Below, one piece after another: positions 17,655-26,177 of a DNA stretch of 64,000 nucleotides. The stretch spans positions 8,283 to 72,282 of the forward strand of contig CAZOSP010000002.1 of assembly GCA_964582525.1 (NCBI GenBank). The letters are read 5' to 3'. This DNA is from BB31 sp964582525. GTDB taxonomy: Bacteria; Pseudomonadota; Gammaproteobacteria; Beggiatoales; Beggiatoaceae. The stretch's first letter is position 1. Each line of letters starts with the position of its first letter. Under the pieces are notes generated by a model that was given only the letters and a program-made list of their open reading frames with translations, searched no databases and was not told the DNA's origin. The translations under genes and the position numbers were made by a program.

Positions 17655-19193
17655 TTAGGTTACGGCTTGGGGTTGCTTAAAATGCGCGATTAAACGGGTT
17701 TCACCGCGCTCGTCGGAAGTGTCAAAATCGATGTCTCCGCCTAAAGTGCGTACTGCCAGCCAAGCACTGTAAGTCCCTAAACCGGTGCCACCGGGTTTGT
17801 CGGCAGTGCTGTATTTATCAAAAAAAACGCGGCGTATCGCAGCGGGGATGACAGCGTTATTGGTTAGCACGATACTGAACGCTTGCTGCGTGCCGCAGAT
17901 GTCAATATGCAGGCGTAAATTGTCGGGTGCGGCTTCATAGGCATTTTTGATTAAATTCATATATGCCATTTTGAACAAGCGGTATTCGCCGGTCACCATA
18001 AAGCTGTGCGTGGCTTGCTGAAGATCAACAGTGTGTCCGTTGAGTTGTAGGCTTAATTCAAGCTGCGGTTTGTCATTAAGGTGCAGGGTTCTGGTGACTT
18101 CTTTGAATACCCGCAGCAAATCCAGTGCGTCTAATTGAAGCTGATAAGTACCTTGTTCCATTTTGTACAAATCGAGAGAATGCACAATCAGCGCGTCCAT
18201 ATCTTGCCCGGCTTGGCGAATAATCTCAGCATCTTTCACGAAAGCAGCGGGTAAAGACGGTTGCGTGGATGTTAATAAATAGTCAGCCAGATTAATGATG
18301 TGATTCAAGGGGGTTTTTAAGTCATGGAGCATCATGCGCTCAATATCTCGTTTCGATTTGTCTAATCGCACGCGCTCGGAAACATCAATAATGGTTATAA
18401 AAAAATCTGTTGTGTTGGGAAAAATAGTGGCTTTAAATAGATAATGATAATGGGCGTAGGTGATTTCTTGCGTTCTCGGCATTGCCGATGCGGTGAACTC
18501 AAAATCAGCCGGAAATAAACGCCGCAAAGCATCAACATTGCCGGCAAAATCAAAGTCTTCTAACCAACGCCAGGCGACCGGATTAAGATAGACGATCTCG
18601 CCATGCTGATTGATTTGCAAGACGATGTTCGGATTGGTTTCGGGGAATTTGCTGAAAAAGTTTAACTGCGCGGCATAAACATAACGGGTCAAACGGGCTT
18701 CCAATAAATAGCGAAATTGTTTGAGTAATAAGGATTGCGTCTCGTCTAGCGGACGTGCTTGGGTATTCAGTACCAGTAATGCAGCAAAACAGCTTGCATC
18801 CGCATTTCGCAAAGGCTCGCCCAGACAGGCAACCATGCCTTGTTGAACATCAGCGTTTTCTGACCAGGCGGGATCGCGCCGTGCGTCCGCAATTGATAAA
18901 GCGTTCTGGCTGCTCAAGATGCTCGCGCCATAACTATCTCGCGCTTGTGCTTGACCGCTTGCATAGGCTGGCGGCGCGTTGTGACTGGCAAATAAGACCT
19001 GCGCACCTTCTGCATCTTGGCGCACCACTAATGCAAAGCCTTTCATCAGCCCGGCTAGACTGTCTAGCGTCTCCTGCCATGCGGCTTTTTCTGTTGCGGG
19101 GATAGGGGCATGTAGGTGTTCCCACGCGGGAGACTGGGAACGAGAAAAAAACAGGGTTGCCGTATTGATGGGTTGATGAGTATCAAAACTCAT
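17655..19193 (-). CDS. Sensor histidine kinase (GAF-like and PAS input)
   Basis: The cytoplasmic kinase has 512 residues. The N-terminal ~190 residues look GAF-like, followed by a PAS region (GEIVYLNPVAWRWLEDFDF). The dimerisation box is MLHDLKTPLNHI with the phosphorylated His, and the C-terminal ATPase has GGTGLGTYSA. No transmembrane segment and no adjacent response regulator are visible, so it signals through an unlinked partner. Confidence 0.9.
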   Translation of the reverse strand: MSFDTHQPINTATLFFSRSQSPAWEHLHAPIPATEKAAWQETLDSLAGLMKGFALVVRQDAEGAQVLFASHNAPPAYASGQAQARDSYGASILSSQNALSIADARRDPAWSENADVQQGMVACLGEPLRNADASCFAALLVLNTQARPLDETQSLLLKQFRYLLEARLTRYVYAAQLNFFSKFPETNPNIVLQINQHGEIVYLNPVAWRWLEDFDFAGNVDALRRLFPADFEFTASAMPRTQEITYAHYHYLFKATIFPNTTDFFITIIDVSERVRLDKSKRDIERMMLHDLKTPLNHIINLADYLLTSTQPSLPAAFVKDAEIIRQAGQDMDALIVHSLDLYKMEQGTYQLQLDALDLLRVFKEVTRTLHLNDKPQLELSLQLNGHTVDLQQATHSFMVTGEYRLFKMAYMNLIKNAYEAAPDNLRLHIDICGTQQAFSIVLTNNAVIPAAIRRVFFDKYSTADKPGGTGLGTYSAWLAVRTLGGDIDFDTSDERGETRLIAHFKQPQAVT

Positions 19194-19484
19194 TGCTTAA
19201 GCCTCCTGAGAAAAGAGATGCTATTACCTTCTGGCAGCGGGGGTGCAGGTTTGCAACCTGCCTGCCGATGGGAGAGCTAATCGTAAGACTTAGCTCAAAC
19301 GGCGTAAGCCGTTTCGCGCCGCCGTTGGCGGCGATGCTAATCAGGAGATTAGCATTCCCACGCAGCGGCGTAAGCCGTTTCGCGCCGCCGTTGGCGGCGA
19401 TGCTAATCAGGAGATTAGCATTCCCACGCAGCGGGTGCAGGTTACAAACCTTGACCCGCGAGATTTAAGGCTGAAAGTCTATAA
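19194..19484. repeat. REP-like array with 66-bp tandem duplication
   Basis: After GGGAGAGCTAATCGTAAGAC at about 19270, a 66-bp unit (19301-19366 and 19367-19432) is repeated twice. Each unit contains a GGCGTAAGCC hairpin, a CGCCGCCGTTGGCGGCG hairpin and the palindrome GCTAATCAGGAGATTAGC. A GGGTGCAGGTTACAAACC motif at 19433 resembles 8649. No gene. Confidence 0.85.
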
Positions 19485-20043
19485 CTATTTAGTGCCGCCG
19501 CATTTGCCTTCGCCGCATTTGCCTTCCGTACCTTTTTCGCCGTCAGCCGGTTTTGCCCCGCCACACTTGCCTTCCATGCCTTTTTNNNNNNNNNNNNNNN
19601 NNNNNNNNNNNNNNNNNNNNNNNNNNNNNNNNNNNNNNNNNNNNNNNNNNNNNNNNNNNNNNNNNNNNNNNNNNNNNNNNNNNNNGTTTTGCCCCGCCAC
19701 ACTTGCCTTCCATGCCTTTTTCGCCGTCAGCCGGTTTTGCGCCGCCGCATTTGCCTTCGCCACATTTGCCTTCCATGTCTTTTTTGACATCAGCCGGTTT
19801 TGCGCCGCCGCATTTGCCTTCGCCACATTTGCCTTCCATGTCTTTTTTGACATCAGCCGGTTTTGCGCCGCCGCATTTGCCTTCGCCACATTTGCCCTCA
19901 GCGTCTTTTTCTACCGCTGCGACCATATAACCTCCTGCTAATTCAGTCAGTTGAAATGGATTAGCTTGCGCAGATAAGTGCGCACCGCCTAAAGCAACAC
20001 CAACAGACAGAGCCAGCAATTGAGATTGTTTAGTTTTTTGCAT
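19485..20043 (-). CDS. EGKCG-repeat secreted peptide (HvfA/bufferin-like), interrupted by assembly gap
   Basis: The product has a signal peptide (about 1-28, ending SAQA) and then serial units of the form EGKCGEGKCGGAKPAD, each with two Cys. The EGKC motif is the site of post-translational ring formation in HvfA/bufferin-type copper-binding peptides. A 100-N gap (19586-19685) sits inside the repeat, so the repeat number is unknown and the N length does not preserve frame. The frame resumes past the gap and ends EGKCGEGKCGGTK before the stop at 19485-19487. The usual maturation partners DUF692 (HvfB) and DUF2063 (HvfC) are not in this window; a DoxX gene is nearby. Confidence 0.82.
19586..19685. 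other. Assembly gap (100 N)
   Basis: The run is exactly 100 Ns and lies within the tandem EGKCG repeats. It is a placeholder and not a measured length. Confidence 0.99.
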
Positions 20044-20083
20044 TGGAATACTCCTAGTAAGATATAAAAAAGTGTGGATACCT

Positions 20084-20123
20084 CTAACATCTAGCGGCTT
20101 AAGTCATCCGCCTTGAGTGTTAG
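20084..20123. promoter_or_regulatory. Interrupted inverted repeat between divergent genes
   Basis: Outer arms CTAACA (20084-20089) and TGTTAG (20118-20123) and inner arms GCGG (20094-20097) and CCGC (20108-20111) form a dyad between the EGKCG peptide gene and the AraC gene. It is a candidate operator for the AraC protein, inferred from position only. Confidence 0.4.
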
Positions 20124-20170
20124 AATAGGGCTTTATTCGCATTAAAAATAGGTTTAAGGAGTTGGCATTT

Positions 20171-21046
20171 ATGTCTGATAGTCCAATGGACGAAGTATTA
20201 TCCGCAGTGTTGCGAGCGTATCGCCTCAGCGCACGGGTGTTTGCGCACAAACGGCTGTGCGATGACTGGGAAATCACCATGCCGGTGAGTACGCGAGCGA
20301 CCTTTCACTTAATCGGCGCGGGGGCTTGCATTTTAGAACTCTACGACGGCACGCCGCCGCAACAGCTTAGCAGCGGCGATTTGATTTTATTTCCGCGTGA
20401 TGCCAAACATGCCTTGCGCAGCCGCAAGCAAACGCAAAGCGCGGCAGCTTGTGACGGCGAGACAGTGATTTTGTGCGGCTATTTGGAATTTGACCAAGGG
20501 CAGCGCAACTTGTTGTTAGAAAGCCTGCCCGACTTGCTGCGCTTAAGTTGCGCGGACAGCAAAGCGGCAACGCCGTTACAGGCAGTGATGGAATTGATGT
20601 TGATGGAAGCGCGAAATACAGAAATTGGCCGGCAGGCAATGCTGGATCGGCTCTCGGAAGCCTTGTTAGTGCTGGCACTGCGCGACTATCTGGTGACAGC
20701 GGACACGGTGCGCGGTTTTTTTGCCGCTCTACATGATCCGCGTTTACGCAAGATTTTGAATGAAATGCACTTGTCGCCACAAAAATCGTGGAAAATCGAA
20801 GATTTTTGTCAATTAGCCGGCATGTCGCGCAGTAGTTTAATGCAGCGTTTTAGTGAGTTATTGGGCGAGTCGCCGCTAAATTATTTGACCGGTGTCAGGA
20901 TGCGCTCTGCCGCGCTGCTGCTGGAATCGGAAAATCTTTCTGTCGCCACCGTCGCCGAACACGTCGGCTATAGTGACGAGGCTGCGTTTCGCAAGGCTTT
21001 TAAGCGTGTTGTCGGGATTGGTCCCGGAGCGGTGCGGCGGCGTTAA
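20171..21046 (+). CDS. AraC-family transcriptional regulator (cupin input)
   Basis: The protein has an N-terminal cupin-type ligand domain (about 1-150: GAGACILELYDGTPP, LSSGDLILFPRDAKH) and a C-terminal double helix-turn-helix (LAGMSRSSLMQRF and VATVAEHVGYSDEAAFRKAF). The ATG at 20171 is preceded by AAGGAG at a normal spacing; an upstream TTG at 20162 sits too close to that site. It is divergent from the EGKCG peptide gene and may regulate it. Confidence 0.9.
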   Translation: MSDSPMDEVLSAVLRAYRLSARVFAHKRLCDDWEITMPVSTRATFHLIGAGACILELYDGTPPQQLSSGDLILFPRDAKHALRSRKQTQSAAACDGETVILCGYLEFDQGQRNLLLESLPDLLRLSCADSKAATPLQAVMELMLMEARNTEIGRQAMLDRLSEALLVLALRDYLVTADTVRGFFAALHDPRLRKILNEMHLSPQKSWKIEDFCQLAGMSRSSLMQRFSELLGESPLNYLTGVRMRSAALLLESENLSVATVAEHVGYSDEAAFRKAFKRVVGIGPGAVRRR

Positions 21047-21057
21047 AAGGCTCAAGC

Positions 21058-21130
21058 CCGGTCGTCTGGGAGCAGCCCTGTAGCATCCCGCGTGCGCGAC
21101 GAAAAGATGTCGCGCACCCTACAGGGCTTA
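21058..21130. repeat. GTAGGGT-type repeat (inverted orientation)
   Basis: The sequence GTGCGCGACGAAAAGATGTC followed by GCGCACCCTAC is the reverse complement of the dispersed GTAGGGTGCGCGAC element. Flanking CAGCCCTGTAG and CTACAGGGCT extend the stem. It lies between convergent genes and could serve as a two-way terminator. Confidence 0.75.
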
Positions 21131-21152
21131 AAAATATCCCTTGAGAGCAATT

Positions 21153-22391
21153 TCAAGCTGGGCGCAGCACAATAATAAAGGTCGCGCCCTGCCCCAGCTC
21201 GCTTTCGCAGCGGATTTCTGCCTGCATAGCATCCACTAGACGTTTAACGATAAACAGCCCCAGTCCAGAAGAATGTTCGCCGCCGGTAGGACGCGCAGAC
21301 AGGCGGGTAAACTTTTGAAACATCTGCTGTTTATCGGCGGCATTAAAGCCCTGCCCTTGGTCTTGCACGGAAATTTCTACATACTCCCCGACTTTCTCAC
21401 TGCGCAGCGTGACTTGTTTGTTTGAGGGCGAGTATTTGATGGCGTTGGAAACGAGATTGTCCAATGCCTGATACAGTGCGGATTGCGCACCCAGCACGCT
21501 ATTGTTGATGGATTGCTGCACGACAAAATCAATCTGCTTGGCGTGAGCGCGTTTTTCGTAGTGCTGTCGCAGATTTTCAAACAGCGGCGTTAATGCGAGG
21601 GGTTCCAATTTTAGGTTTTGTTGCCCCGCTTCAATGCTGTTGACATCTAATAAATTGACGACTAATTCATACATGTGATGACTGACTTGGCGAATGTGCT
21701 GGGCATTTTCGCGCACTTCTGCTGCTGTGATCGGTCCTTGCGCGCTGATGTCGATAAGTTCTTCGGCGTAGCCTTTCACGGCGGACAGCGGATTTTTCAA
21801 ATCATGTGCCGCCATGTGTAAAAAGTCGTTTTTGGTTTGATTAAGCTGTTCGAGCACTAAATTGGCTTGGCTTAATTGGGTCAAATTGCGACTTAATTCA
21901 ATTTGCGCCATCACTTGACGACGCACCGCTGACAAGGCTTTCAACTGTTTTTGGCTGAGTTCTCGCGGCACTGTGTCAATCACGCATAAAGTGCCGAGCG
22001 CGTAGCCGTCATCTGTGACCAGCGGCGCACCGGCATAAAAACGAATTTGCGGCGCGTCTTTGACCAGCGGATTGCTGATAAAACGCGGGTCTTGCTGCGC
22101 ATCTGCCACTACCATAAGCTGTTCGGGATGACTGATGGCGTGTGCGCAAAACGCCCAGCCACGCGGTGTTTCTGTGGTGTCAAAGCCAATTTTGGACTTA
22201 AACCATTGGCGATCTTTATCCACCAAGCTGACTAACGCTATGGGTGCGTCACAAATATAAGAAGCCAGTTGCGTTAAGTCGTCAAAACGCTGCTCGGCGG
22301 CGGTATCGAGTATATCGTAACGCTGTAAAGCTGCCAGACGCTCTTCCTCGTCCATAGGAATTGGCGGCAAAGCGGGATTGTCTATGGTCAT
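21153..22391 (-). CDS. GAF-domain sensor histidine kinase
   Basis: The 412-residue protein starts with the conserved lead-in EERLAALQRYDILDT and a GAF domain (about 20-170, FDDLTQLASYICDAP, PRGWAFCAH). A coiled linker follows, then a HisKA box HMAAHDLKNPLSAVKGYA and a HATPase domain with SSGLGLFIVKRLVD. There is no membrane segment, so it is cytoplasmic. No response regulator is linked. Confidence 0.92.
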   Translation of the reverse strand: MTIDNPALPPIPMDEEERLAALQRYDILDTAAEQRFDDLTQLASYICDAPIALVSLVDKDRQWFKSKIGFDTTETPRGWAFCAHAISHPEQLMVVADAQQDPRFISNPLVKDAPQIRFYAGAPLVTDDGYALGTLCVIDTVPRELSQKQLKALSAVRRQVMAQIELSRNLTQLSQANLVLEQLNQTKNDFLHMAAHDLKNPLSAVKGYAEELIDISAQGPITAAEVRENAQHIRQVSHHMYELVVNLLDVNSIEAGQQNLKLEPLALTPLFENLRQHYEKRAHAKQIDFVVQQSINNSVLGAQSALYQALDNLVSNAIKYSPSNKQVTLRSEKVGEYVEISVQDQGQGFNAADKQQMFQKFTRLSARPTGGEHSSGLGLFIVKRLVDAMQAEIRCESELGQGATFIIVLRPA

Positions 22392-22494
22392 TTGAAATCA
22401 TTCCTAAATGGGGATTTTTCCAGGGGGGCAGAATACGAATTGCGATGGACAAAGGTATGACGATGTGTGCGGGCACTCAACAACACGTTTGAAC

Positions 22495-23838
22495 TCATAT
22501 TTCCTCTTCTTCCTGCGGTACAATCAGGGCGGATGGGAAGTCACAGCGAAATAGGCTGCCTTCACCCAGTTGGCTTTCGATATGCAGACTGGCTTGATGC
22601 CGATTTAAGACATGTTTAACTATCGCAAGCCCTAGTCCGGTGCCGCCTTGTTTGCGCGAGCGCGCTACATCCACCCGATAAAAACGCTCGGTAAGGCGCG
22701 GTAGATGGTGTTCGGCAACCCCTTCGCCGGTATCTTTCACAGCGAAATGCGCACCCTCTGTGTCGCTGTACCAATGCAGGCTGATGTCCCCGCCAGGCGG
22801 GGTGTAGCGTACCGCGTTGAAAACCAAATTGGCAAACGCACTTTCGAGTTCATCGGGGCTGCCGTAAATGTTTAAACCCGCTTCAATATTGACTGCAAAC
22901 TGATGTTCGGCTTCGCCGCTTAAGGCTATCGCTTCCTCGCTTAAATCTTCCATAAGATATTGAATATCCACCGCTTTGCGAATGTCTTTAGGGATTTGTG
23001 ATTCTAGCCGTGACAGCACCAGCAAGTCATTGACAATATTTTGCATGCGCCGCGTTTGTTGGGCGATTAAATCGAGTGGACGCTGCCACTGGCTTTGGTA
23101 GCGTTCTTCAGCATCTTGTAAATCATCTTGCAGGGTTTCGACAAAGCCGCCAATCACGGTTAAAGGTGTGCGCAGTTCATGCGAGACATTGGCTACAAAA
23201 TCTTGGCGAATCTGCTCTAAACGGTGCAGATCACTAATATCACGGGCAATCATCAGATGTTTATTATCGCTGTAGGGAACAAGATGAATGCGCAACATAA
23301 TTTGCTGATCAACGGGCGAGACGATTTTGATCGATTTGCCATGTGGACTTTCGCCTTCTTCTGTGATTTGGTGCAGATATTCGGTAAAAATCGGCACGCG
23401 CACAAGATTGCTAATAATCTGTCCAATATCATGTCCCAGCTTCAGACCGAGTAACTGCACAGCAGCTTTGTTAAACCATTCTATTTTATTTTTATTGGTC
23501 AGCACAATGGTGGCATCGGGCATCGCGCCCGTCGAAGCCTGAAACTGTTTGAGCATACTCGCCAGCTTGCGTTTGCGCTTGCGGTTGCGTTTTTGCAGCT
23601 TGTAAATTTGATAGAAGACTTCGCCCCAAATCCCCGCCGCTTCAGGTGGATCAATTTTTTTGCTTTTTTGCAGCCAATCATCTAAACGCCGCAAGTTATA
23701 AAGATGCCAGATCAGCACGCTGCTTAACACTAGGCAGACAAATAGCCAAACCTGTTCAAACCACCCTCCCAACAACAAAGTCAATCCCAACAACGCGCCT
23801 AAACGCAGATACACCTGAGTCCAAGTTGTGCCGATCAT
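22495..23838 (-). CDS. phoR: PhoR-like sensor histidine kinase
   Basis: The N-terminal hydrophobic pair (LRLGALLGLTLLLGG, VWLFVCLVLSSVLIW) with almost no periplasmic loop, a PAS domain (ATIVLTNKNKIEWFNKAAVQ), the HisKA box FVANVSHELRTPLTVIGGF and the ATPase GGTGLGLAIVKHVLNRH all match the phosphate-regulon kinase PhoR. The frame is open from 23919, but the ATG at 23838 has AAAGG at good spacing and gives the usual PhoR start. phoB and pst genes are not adjacent, which is unusual, so the PhoR assignment rests on architecture. Confidence 0.78.
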   Translation of the reverse strand: MIGTTWTQVYLRLGALLGLTLLLGGWFEQVWLFVCLVLSSVLIWHLYNLRRLDDWLQKSKKIDPPEAAGIWGEVFYQIYKLQKRNRKRKRKLASMLKQFQASTGAMPDATIVLTNKNKIEWFNKAAVQLLGLKLGHDIGQIISNLVRVPIFTEYLHQITEEGESPHGKSIKIVSPVDQQIMLRIHLVPYSDNKHLMIARDISDLHRLEQIRQDFVANVSHELRTPLTVIGGFVETLQDDLQDAEERYQSQWQRPLDLIAQQTRRMQNIVNDLLVLSRLESQIPKDIRKAVDIQYLMEDLSEEAIALSGEAEHQFAVNIEAGLNIYGSPDELESAFANLVFNAVRYTPPGGDISLHWYSDTEGAHFAVKDTGEGVAEHHLPRLTERFYRVDVARSRKQGGTGLGLAIVKHVLNRHQASLHIESQLGEGSLFRCDFPSALIVPQEEEEI

Positions 23839-24026
23839 ACTTGCCATGCCTTTGACATTAAAAAAGTGCTTATTATACTGCCGCCTGAAACCTGCGCTCA
23901 GGGATTTATAACTTCTCAATAATCCTTGTTTTCCACCAAACTCAGCTCAAAAAAGGTTAAACTGCTCACACCCAATAAAGCAGCCTATCACAAGCCATAG
24001 ATCAATCAAAATCAATCTCCCACGCC

Positions 24027-24059
24027 AAACCTGACAGGTCTTCGAGACCTGTCAGGTTT
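24027..24059. repeat. ACCTGACAGGT-family palindrome
   Basis: A perfect inverted repeat, AAACCTGACAGGTCTTCG followed by the complementary arm. It sits directly upstream of a transposase-like remnant and the second restriction-modification pair, as the copy at 3799 does for the first pair. Confidence 0.88.
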
Positions 24060-24067
24060 ACTAGGAG

Positions 24068-24169
24068 AGATGCACCTGAAGGCTCTGTTTTCAAAGGCTA
24101 TGACGATTTCATTGTGCAAGAGATTCGCTTATCTGAACTCGTGCGCGATCACGTGTTTGCCATGGACTA
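24068..24169 (+). pseudogene. Short remnant, possibly of a transposase gene
   Basis: An open frame ending at the TAA of 24167-24169 reads DAPEGSVFKGYDDFIVQEI and continues for 14 residues. The FKGYxDFxVQ pattern recalls the conserved start of some unclassified transposases, but only this stretch is left and there is no start codon or downstream catalytic part. Confidence 0.3.
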
Positions 24170-24190
24170 ATGCTCGTGCGAGATAGAAAT

Positions 24191-25159
24191 ATGACAACAG
24201 AACAAAAATATCAAACCGTTTTAAACAAAAATACTTTCTATTTTTACAATCCTGTTTTTCAAGAAAAGTATGAGAGCCATATCAATTCTTTAAACGAAAC
24301 TTTGCTTGTGCTAAAGAACCAAGTAGAAACACAAGGACTGAAAAAAGAAATTATTGAAAAGCTTTTACTGGAAAAGCAAAATGGTTTGCGTGCTGTCTTA
24401 GCTTTGACCGGGTTTGCGAATGAAAGCCTAAAAAGATTGATCACTGTTGTCAGAGTAGCTGAAAATAAAGAACTTTCTACACTTTTACTCAAAGAACAAT
24501 GGAATGAATCTGAAAAATCAACTAAAATTACTGAGTGGAGCGACAGCAAGTTAAAGAGCATGATACAGAAAAATGAGTTTTTTAGAAAAGGGCTTGTAAA
24601 TCTGTTTTTTGAAGGTTCAACAGTACCCTTTTTAGCTCAAACTTTACCGTTATTTGAACTTAAAAAGTTATCAATTTCAAAGTTAAAATTTGAAGTGCCT
24701 GCAATGCTTGATACTTTAGTGCGCTATAAGGAAAAAGGCAGTTATTCGGGGCTGGCAGAAAATAATCCTGAATTTTTAATCAAAACGATTTTAAAAGACT
24801 TAAAAATTTCATTTGAAAAAGGTGATTTAGAAGAGTTATTTAAACATAAATTTGATGAAAAAAGGACAATGGATTTTATTCTACCTAACAAAACAAAGCC
24901 ACAAATTATTATAGAAAGTTCGTTTTTAGTAACGACTTCATCAGGGCAAGGCGATAAATCTAAAACGGAAGGAAACATTAGAAATTTAATTAAGCAATAT
25001 TATCCGAAAGCTAAATTTGTAGGTTTTATAGATGGAATTGGTTGGTATGTCAGGCAGGGAGACTTAAAACGTATGGTAATGGTGTTTGACGAAGTGTTTA
25101 CTTTTCACAAAGAAGAATTAGACAGATTTAAGAACTTTTTAAGGAAAAATTTACAATGA
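24191..25159 (+). CDS. Probable type II restriction endonuclease (DpnII-like)
   Basis: The protein has ~322 residues. The C-terminal part holds a candidate nuclease core RTMDFILPNKTKPQIIIESS followed by VTTSSGQGDKSKTEGNI, reminiscent of DpnII/MboI-type PD-(D/E)XK enzymes in which an Asp is followed by an E-x-S/N pair. The frame is open from 24170, but ATG 24191 gives the more natural MTTEQKYQ start. It overlaps the following methyltransferase by four bases (ATGA) and has the same AT-rich composition. Cleavage specificity is unknown. Confidence 0.75.
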   Translation: MTTEQKYQTVLNKNTFYFYNPVFQEKYESHINSLNETLLVLKNQVETQGLKKEIIEKLLLEKQNGLRAVLALTGFANESLKRLITVVRVAENKELSTLLLKEQWNESEKSTKITEWSDSKLKSMIQKNEFFRKGLVNLFFEGSTVPFLAQTLPLFELKKLSISKLKFEVPAMLDTLVRYKEKGSYSGLAENNPEFLIKTILKDLKISFEKGDLEELFKHKFDEKRTMDFILPNKTKPQIIIESSFLVTTSSGQGDKSKTEGNIRNLIKQYYPKAKFVGFIDGIGWYVRQGDLKRMVMVFDEVFTFHKEELDRFKNFLRKNLQ

Positions 25160-26124
25160 TAGACACATTTCTAAATAAAATACATCAAGGTGATTGTTTG
25201 GATTTATTACAAAAAATTCCTGATAATTCAGTAGATATAACTTTTGCGGATCCGCCTTTTAATCTCAAAAAAGCTTATAAATCTTATAAAGATAGCTTGG
25301 CTTTGCAAGTATATTTAGAATGGTGCGAAGCATGGATTTTAGAAATGGTGCGAGTGACAAAACCCAGCGGCTCAATTTATTTACACAATATTCCAAAATG
25401 GCTGACTTATTATGCAGGGTTTTTAAGTAAAGTTGCAGAGTTTAAACATTGGATTTCTTGGGACGCGCCTACAATGCCAATGGGTAAAACTTTACAACCT
25501 AATCATTATGGTATTTTATTTTATGCCAAAAACATTAAAGAATTAAAATTTTATGAAATTCGCTATCCGCATAAAAGAGACAGAAAAACAAATTTTTTAT
25601 TAAAAGACTATGGCGGGAAAAAAGCCGGATTACATCCTTTTGGTTCCTTGGTTTCTGATGTGTGGACGGATATTCACCGCATAAAACACAACAAATACCG
25701 AGATGAACATCCTTGTCAGTTACCTATTCATTTACTAGAACGAATAATTTTAATGAGTACAGACGAACATGACATTGTACTTGACCCTTTTAATGGCACA
25801 GGAACAACTGCCCTAGCCGCCAAAAGATTAGGCAGACAATATATTGGTTTTGAATTAGAGAGTGAATATGTAGCCATTACCCAAAGCAAATTAGAGCAAG
25901 AAGAAGCCAATTCAAAATTAGGCGATTGTTGGGTAAGTTTTTATTTAGATAAAGTGGTGACTATGCGAGATTGTGATTGGGAAAAATTAAAAGTGTATTT
26001 TCACATACCTAAAAAACCCGAAGAAATAGATTATACGCCCATTGTTTTGAAATCAAACGTAGGGATTTCTTCGCCTCTTAAAAACAGGGGTAGAGTAACA
26101 TCCTCAGAACTTAAATTATTTTAA
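25156..26124 (+). CDS. DNA methyltransferase, beta-class, partner of the upstream nuclease
   Basis: The 322-residue protein has motif IV ITFADPPFNLKK near the N-terminus and motif I VLDPFNGTGTTALAAKRLGR near residue 215, followed by IGFELESEYV. DPPF with this order is typical of N6-adenine or N4-cytosine enzymes. A C-terminal ~80-residue extension is not typical of the core. The four-base overlap with the upstream nuclease gene indicates a coupled restriction-modification operon. AT-rich codon use sets the pair apart from gspF downstream. Confidence 0.92.
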   Translation: MIDTFLNKIHQGDCLDLLQKIPDNSVDITFADPPFNLKKAYKSYKDSLALQVYLEWCEAWILEMVRVTKPSGSIYLHNIPKWLTYYAGFLSKVAEFKHWISWDAPTMPMGKTLQPNHYGILFYAKNIKELKFYEIRYPHKRDRKTNFLLKDYGGKKAGLHPFGSLVSDVWTDIHRIKHNKYRDEHPCQLPIHLLERIILMSTDEHDIVLDPFNGTGTTALAAKRLGRQYIGFELESEYVAITQSKLEQEEANSKLGDCWVSFYLDKVVTMRDCDWEKLKVYFHIPKKPEEIDYTPIVLKSNVGISSPLKNRGRVTSSELKLF

Positions 26125-26177
26125 CCCGTAAGTTAACTATAGAATCCCCTTATTTCTTCAAATAAAAGCAAGGTTTT

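Noticed and set aside
19435..19941. Plus-strand Phe/Ala-rich frames across the EGKCG repeats
   Set aside because: They are antisense readings of the repeated minus-strand gene and cross the N gap.
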